Assembly: GCA_036897095.1 (NCBI GenBank)
Contig: JAYMSP010003296.1
Span: 1-20,292 of the forward strand
Direction: 5' to 3'
DNA from: Plantago elongata
Taxonomy: Eukaryota > Streptophyta > Magnoliopsida > Lamiales > Plantaginaceae
DNA length: 20,292 nucleotides
Both the position numbers and the translations under genes were made by a program. Below are positions 18,434 to 20,292 of this stretch, piece after piece (the first letter of the stretch is position 1; the number at the start of each line of letters is the position of its first letter). The notes under the pieces are model-generated. The model was not told where the DNA came from, did no database searches, and saw nothing but the letters and a program-made list of their open reading frames with translations.

Positions 18434-18796
18434 TTTGATTCAGAAAATGAATTTGACAATTACAGCGACACTGATGATTATCCTTATGATGATGATAAGG
18501 AAGAACCTGATTCAATCGAATCTCTGCTAGACAAGAATTACTACCATGTTCTTGATATTCAGAAACTTAAACAACAAGATATCAACGTCATTTCTTCTCT
18601 TCTTCAGCTCTCTCACGAAGAATCTTGCTTGCTTTTACATCATTTCAACTAGAGCTTGGATGAGGCTAACAACAAATGGTTTGCCAATGAAGAAGTTAGT
18701 ATTTTCGACACGAAACTTGTTAAAGATGAAGATGATGGTACTTGCGGGATATGTTTTAGGAACTATGATGAATTAATGTGTGATAGTTGTCGTCAT
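18434..18796 (+). pseudogene. ARIADNE-type RBR E3 ubiquitin ligase pseudogene, 5' fragment
   Basis: Seen: one frame gives an acidic N-terminus (starts DSENEFDNYSDTDDYPYDDD), then a helical region with LLDKNYYHVLDIQKL, VISSLLQLSHEE and LLLHHFN. A TAG follows at the place where ARIADNE proteins have tryptophan (HFNWS), then ANNKWFANEE. After that comes the start of a RING1 (DDGTCGICFRNYDELMCDSC, then RHLF). Known: ARI proteins are RING-in-between-RING ligases that pass ubiquitin from E2 to substrate through a RING2 cysteine. Here the initiator position reads TTT instead of ATG and the tryptophan codon is a stop. The sequence breaks off after the third cysteine of RING1. IBR and RING2 are missing. 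It is dead as a ligase; a short downstream frame from the ATG at 18656 could at most make a RING stub. Confidence 0.75.
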
Positions 18797-18924
18797 CTGT
18801 TTTTTTTTATGGGTAACATTTTCGAAAATTTTGAATTTCAACCCCCCAACCCTCGAAAAACACTCATATTAAAAGTTCCCCCCCCCCCCCCCCCCCCCCC
18901 CAGGTTGAAATCCTACGTCCGCCC
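18797..18924 (-). mobile_element. Repeat fragment interrupting the ARIADNE pseudogene, with a 24-base poly-C run
   Basis: Seen: homology to the RING stops at a T run (18800-18808). What follows ends in CCTACGTCCGCCCCTG at 18924, whose reverse complement CAGGGGCGGACGTAGG resembles the CAGNGGCGGA ends of plant DNA transposons, including the element at 11307-12185. The plus strand also carries CAACCCCCCAACCC at about 18839 and an unbroken run of 24 C at 18878-18901. Only one end is recognisable, so it is a truncated element or the interior end of a larger one. Confidence 0.45.
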
Positions 18925-19051
18925 CTGGTTGGTTGTAGTACTGCAGGAGGCTGTCTTCGTAGGACTTGGGTTGAATACTGACCCACGGTTAGGTGGTATC
19001 CTGCTACTGGTCACGAATACGTTGTTGAGTGTGTTGTTGAGGTAGTCTTGG
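18925..19051. other. Unassigned spacer
   Basis: GC-richer than average and open in more than one frame (EAVFVGLGLNTDPRLGG in one). It does not continue the RING1 of the ARIADNE pseudogene in a way I can recognise. Confidence 0.25.
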
Positions 19052-20292
19052 CAATGGGTGGGTTTTACCCAACCCATAGCCCAAAATAAAAGAATGGACC
19101 AGATTGGATATTACCAAATTCTAATATTCAATCCAATCCAACCCAAGTCCAATTTTAAAAAGTATTTCGGGTTGGACTGTGTCAAAGCCCAAAAAAACCC
19201 AATCCAACCCTACCATTGATCAATTTTCATCTTCCGTCTTCCGTCTTCCTCTCTTCAAAATCAGAAATATCGTATCATCATCTTCACTCTTCCGTCTTCG
19301 TCAATGACTCAGTTCATCGTCTCTTCAGTTCGACTTCAGCCTGCAATCTATGTTCAATTCGACTTCTACCTGCAATCTCTGTTCGACTTTGACACTTCAA
19401 CTACCTCCCGATAGTGAACTCTGAATTCCGTCCGGTTTCGGCCGAGAGAGGCGGAGAGGGCTGAGTATTCTGGCGTTGAGGAGTGGTAGTCAGAGTCAAG
19501 ATTTGCGGTGAGGCAGTGGTGCGACTGGAGAAGAGGTAAGGAGCCGTTTTTCCTTTTCTTTTTTGTTTTGGGTCCTCTTTTAATTTCTTTTCCCTATCTC
19601 CAGTGAGCAGTGAAGTACGGAGGCGAGCGGTTGATTTCCATTTGTCGTTCATAGTTTTCTAGCCGAAGGTCGATTGTGATATTGGAGTGAAGGTGAGAAA
19701 TGAGTTCTCCCTTTTGAAATTCTACTTCAGTTTCATGCTTGTGACCTCTAATTCAATCTTTGTCTTTTGTCGGTGTGTCAATGGAGTAGAAAAGCGAGAT
19801 TCGCTTGGTCTGGAAGTAGCAAAGTTGTTCGCACTTGCTTCTTGGGACGACAAATTCTGGTGTATCTTCGAATTTCACCATATTTCTTGTTTTCTGTTTT
19901 TTATAGCTTTCGAGATCTGATGTTTGTAGTTTCATATCAGTTTTGGGAATATTTTTCGAATTAGATTGTAGTTGCATTTTGAAATTTGGATGATAGAAAG
20001 GCAGTAGTTTGGGCAGTCACTTTCAACCTCGATTTTTTGATGTTTGGATTCGAGATATTGTAACAAAATTTGGGATAATGAAAGTTGGATAATTTTGAGA
20101 TAGATTGTAGATTCGAAAAAATTTGAATTGTTGATTTTGATGTATAGAGATGATATTTTGGAATTGATTTGTGTTTTAAGTTTTTCCTTCTAGGAAATAG
20201 ATAGGACAACATAAAATCTGTTTTATAAAAATTGAGAGAGAGAGGAAAAAAAAAAAAAACTGGCCGGTCGGCCCGGTCCGATCGGCCTGGGT
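19052..20292 (+). mobile_element. Putative 5' part of a hAT-like transposon (ends, leader, first intron), cut by the window edge
   Basis: Seen: a palindrome TGGGTGGG/TTTTA/CCCAACCCA at 19055-19076 opens the stretch. Repeats of TCCAACCC/GGGTTGGA and CAATCCAA follow to about 19210. Then comes a pyrimidine-rich leader with CTTCCGTCTTCCGTC (19231-), a 29-bp tandem repeat (19329-19357, 19358-19386) and a donor-like AGAAGAG/GTAAGG at about 19529-19537, after which the sequence becomes intron-like. Near the edge a run of 15 A (20247-20261) is followed by GC-rich GGCCGGTCGGCCCGGTCC. Known: subterminal repeats followed by the transposase promoter and leader are usual for plant hAT elements. No transposase domain is in view, so this is inference. 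Confidence 0.4.

Noticed and set aside
19687-20212. Short overlapping frames on both strands near the right edge
   Set aside because: Intron-like T-rich sequence with no conserved motifs.

Overview
The window looks like an AT-rich, repeat-dense stretch of a flowering-plant (eudicot-type) nuclear genome. Evidence: GT-AG introns, a FAR1-domain transcription factor (a plant family), a plant calmodulin-like protein, Stowaway-like MITEs, hAT-like elements, and no prokaryotic operon structure. I cannot name a species. Only two genes look complete, and both lie at 13.5-17.1 kb.

Layout. 1-321 is a GC-richer fragment that looks like a transposon end, full of GGACCG/CGGTCC words. 322-1087 and 7887-9011 are two direct copies of a duplicated segment. 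The left copy holds an intact terminal exon of a PRCC-like protein. The right copy of that exon is a pseudogene with two stops and a 13-bp deletion. Between them (about 1.1-7.9 kb) there is mostly non-coding DNA with two Stowaway-like MITEs and one long-TIR MITE. From 9.0 to 12.9 kb the sequence is a patchwork of small repeats. It includes an 879-bp hAT-like element with an 8-bp target-site duplication and a nested tRNA-like (SINE) relic, a 172-bp A-tailed retroposon between 15-bp direct repeats, and a small foldback element.

13.3-17.1 kb is the genic core. Three consecutive hairpins (13289-13379) precede a spliced gene on + for a 239-aa FAR1-domain protein without transposase or SWIM domains. 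It converges on an intronless gene on - for a 157-aa calmodulin-like protein with four canonical EF-hands. From memory of Arabidopsis locus numbering, the same two families are neighbours there (At3g07490/At3g07500 and At2g43280/At2g43290), so the pair looks like ancestral microsynteny.

17.1-20.3 kb returns to non-coding and mobile DNA. It holds the 5' part of an ARIADNE-type RBR ubiquitin-ligase pseudogene, broken off in its first RING by a repeat with a 24-base poly-C run. After that comes what looks like the promoter, leader and first intron of a hAT-like transposon running off the right edge.

I found no convincing undescribed multi-gene system. The most useful leads are the three-hairpin cluster, the hydrophobic tail that intron retention would give the FAR1 protein, the conserved FAR1/CML pair, and the structured insertions with target-site duplications.
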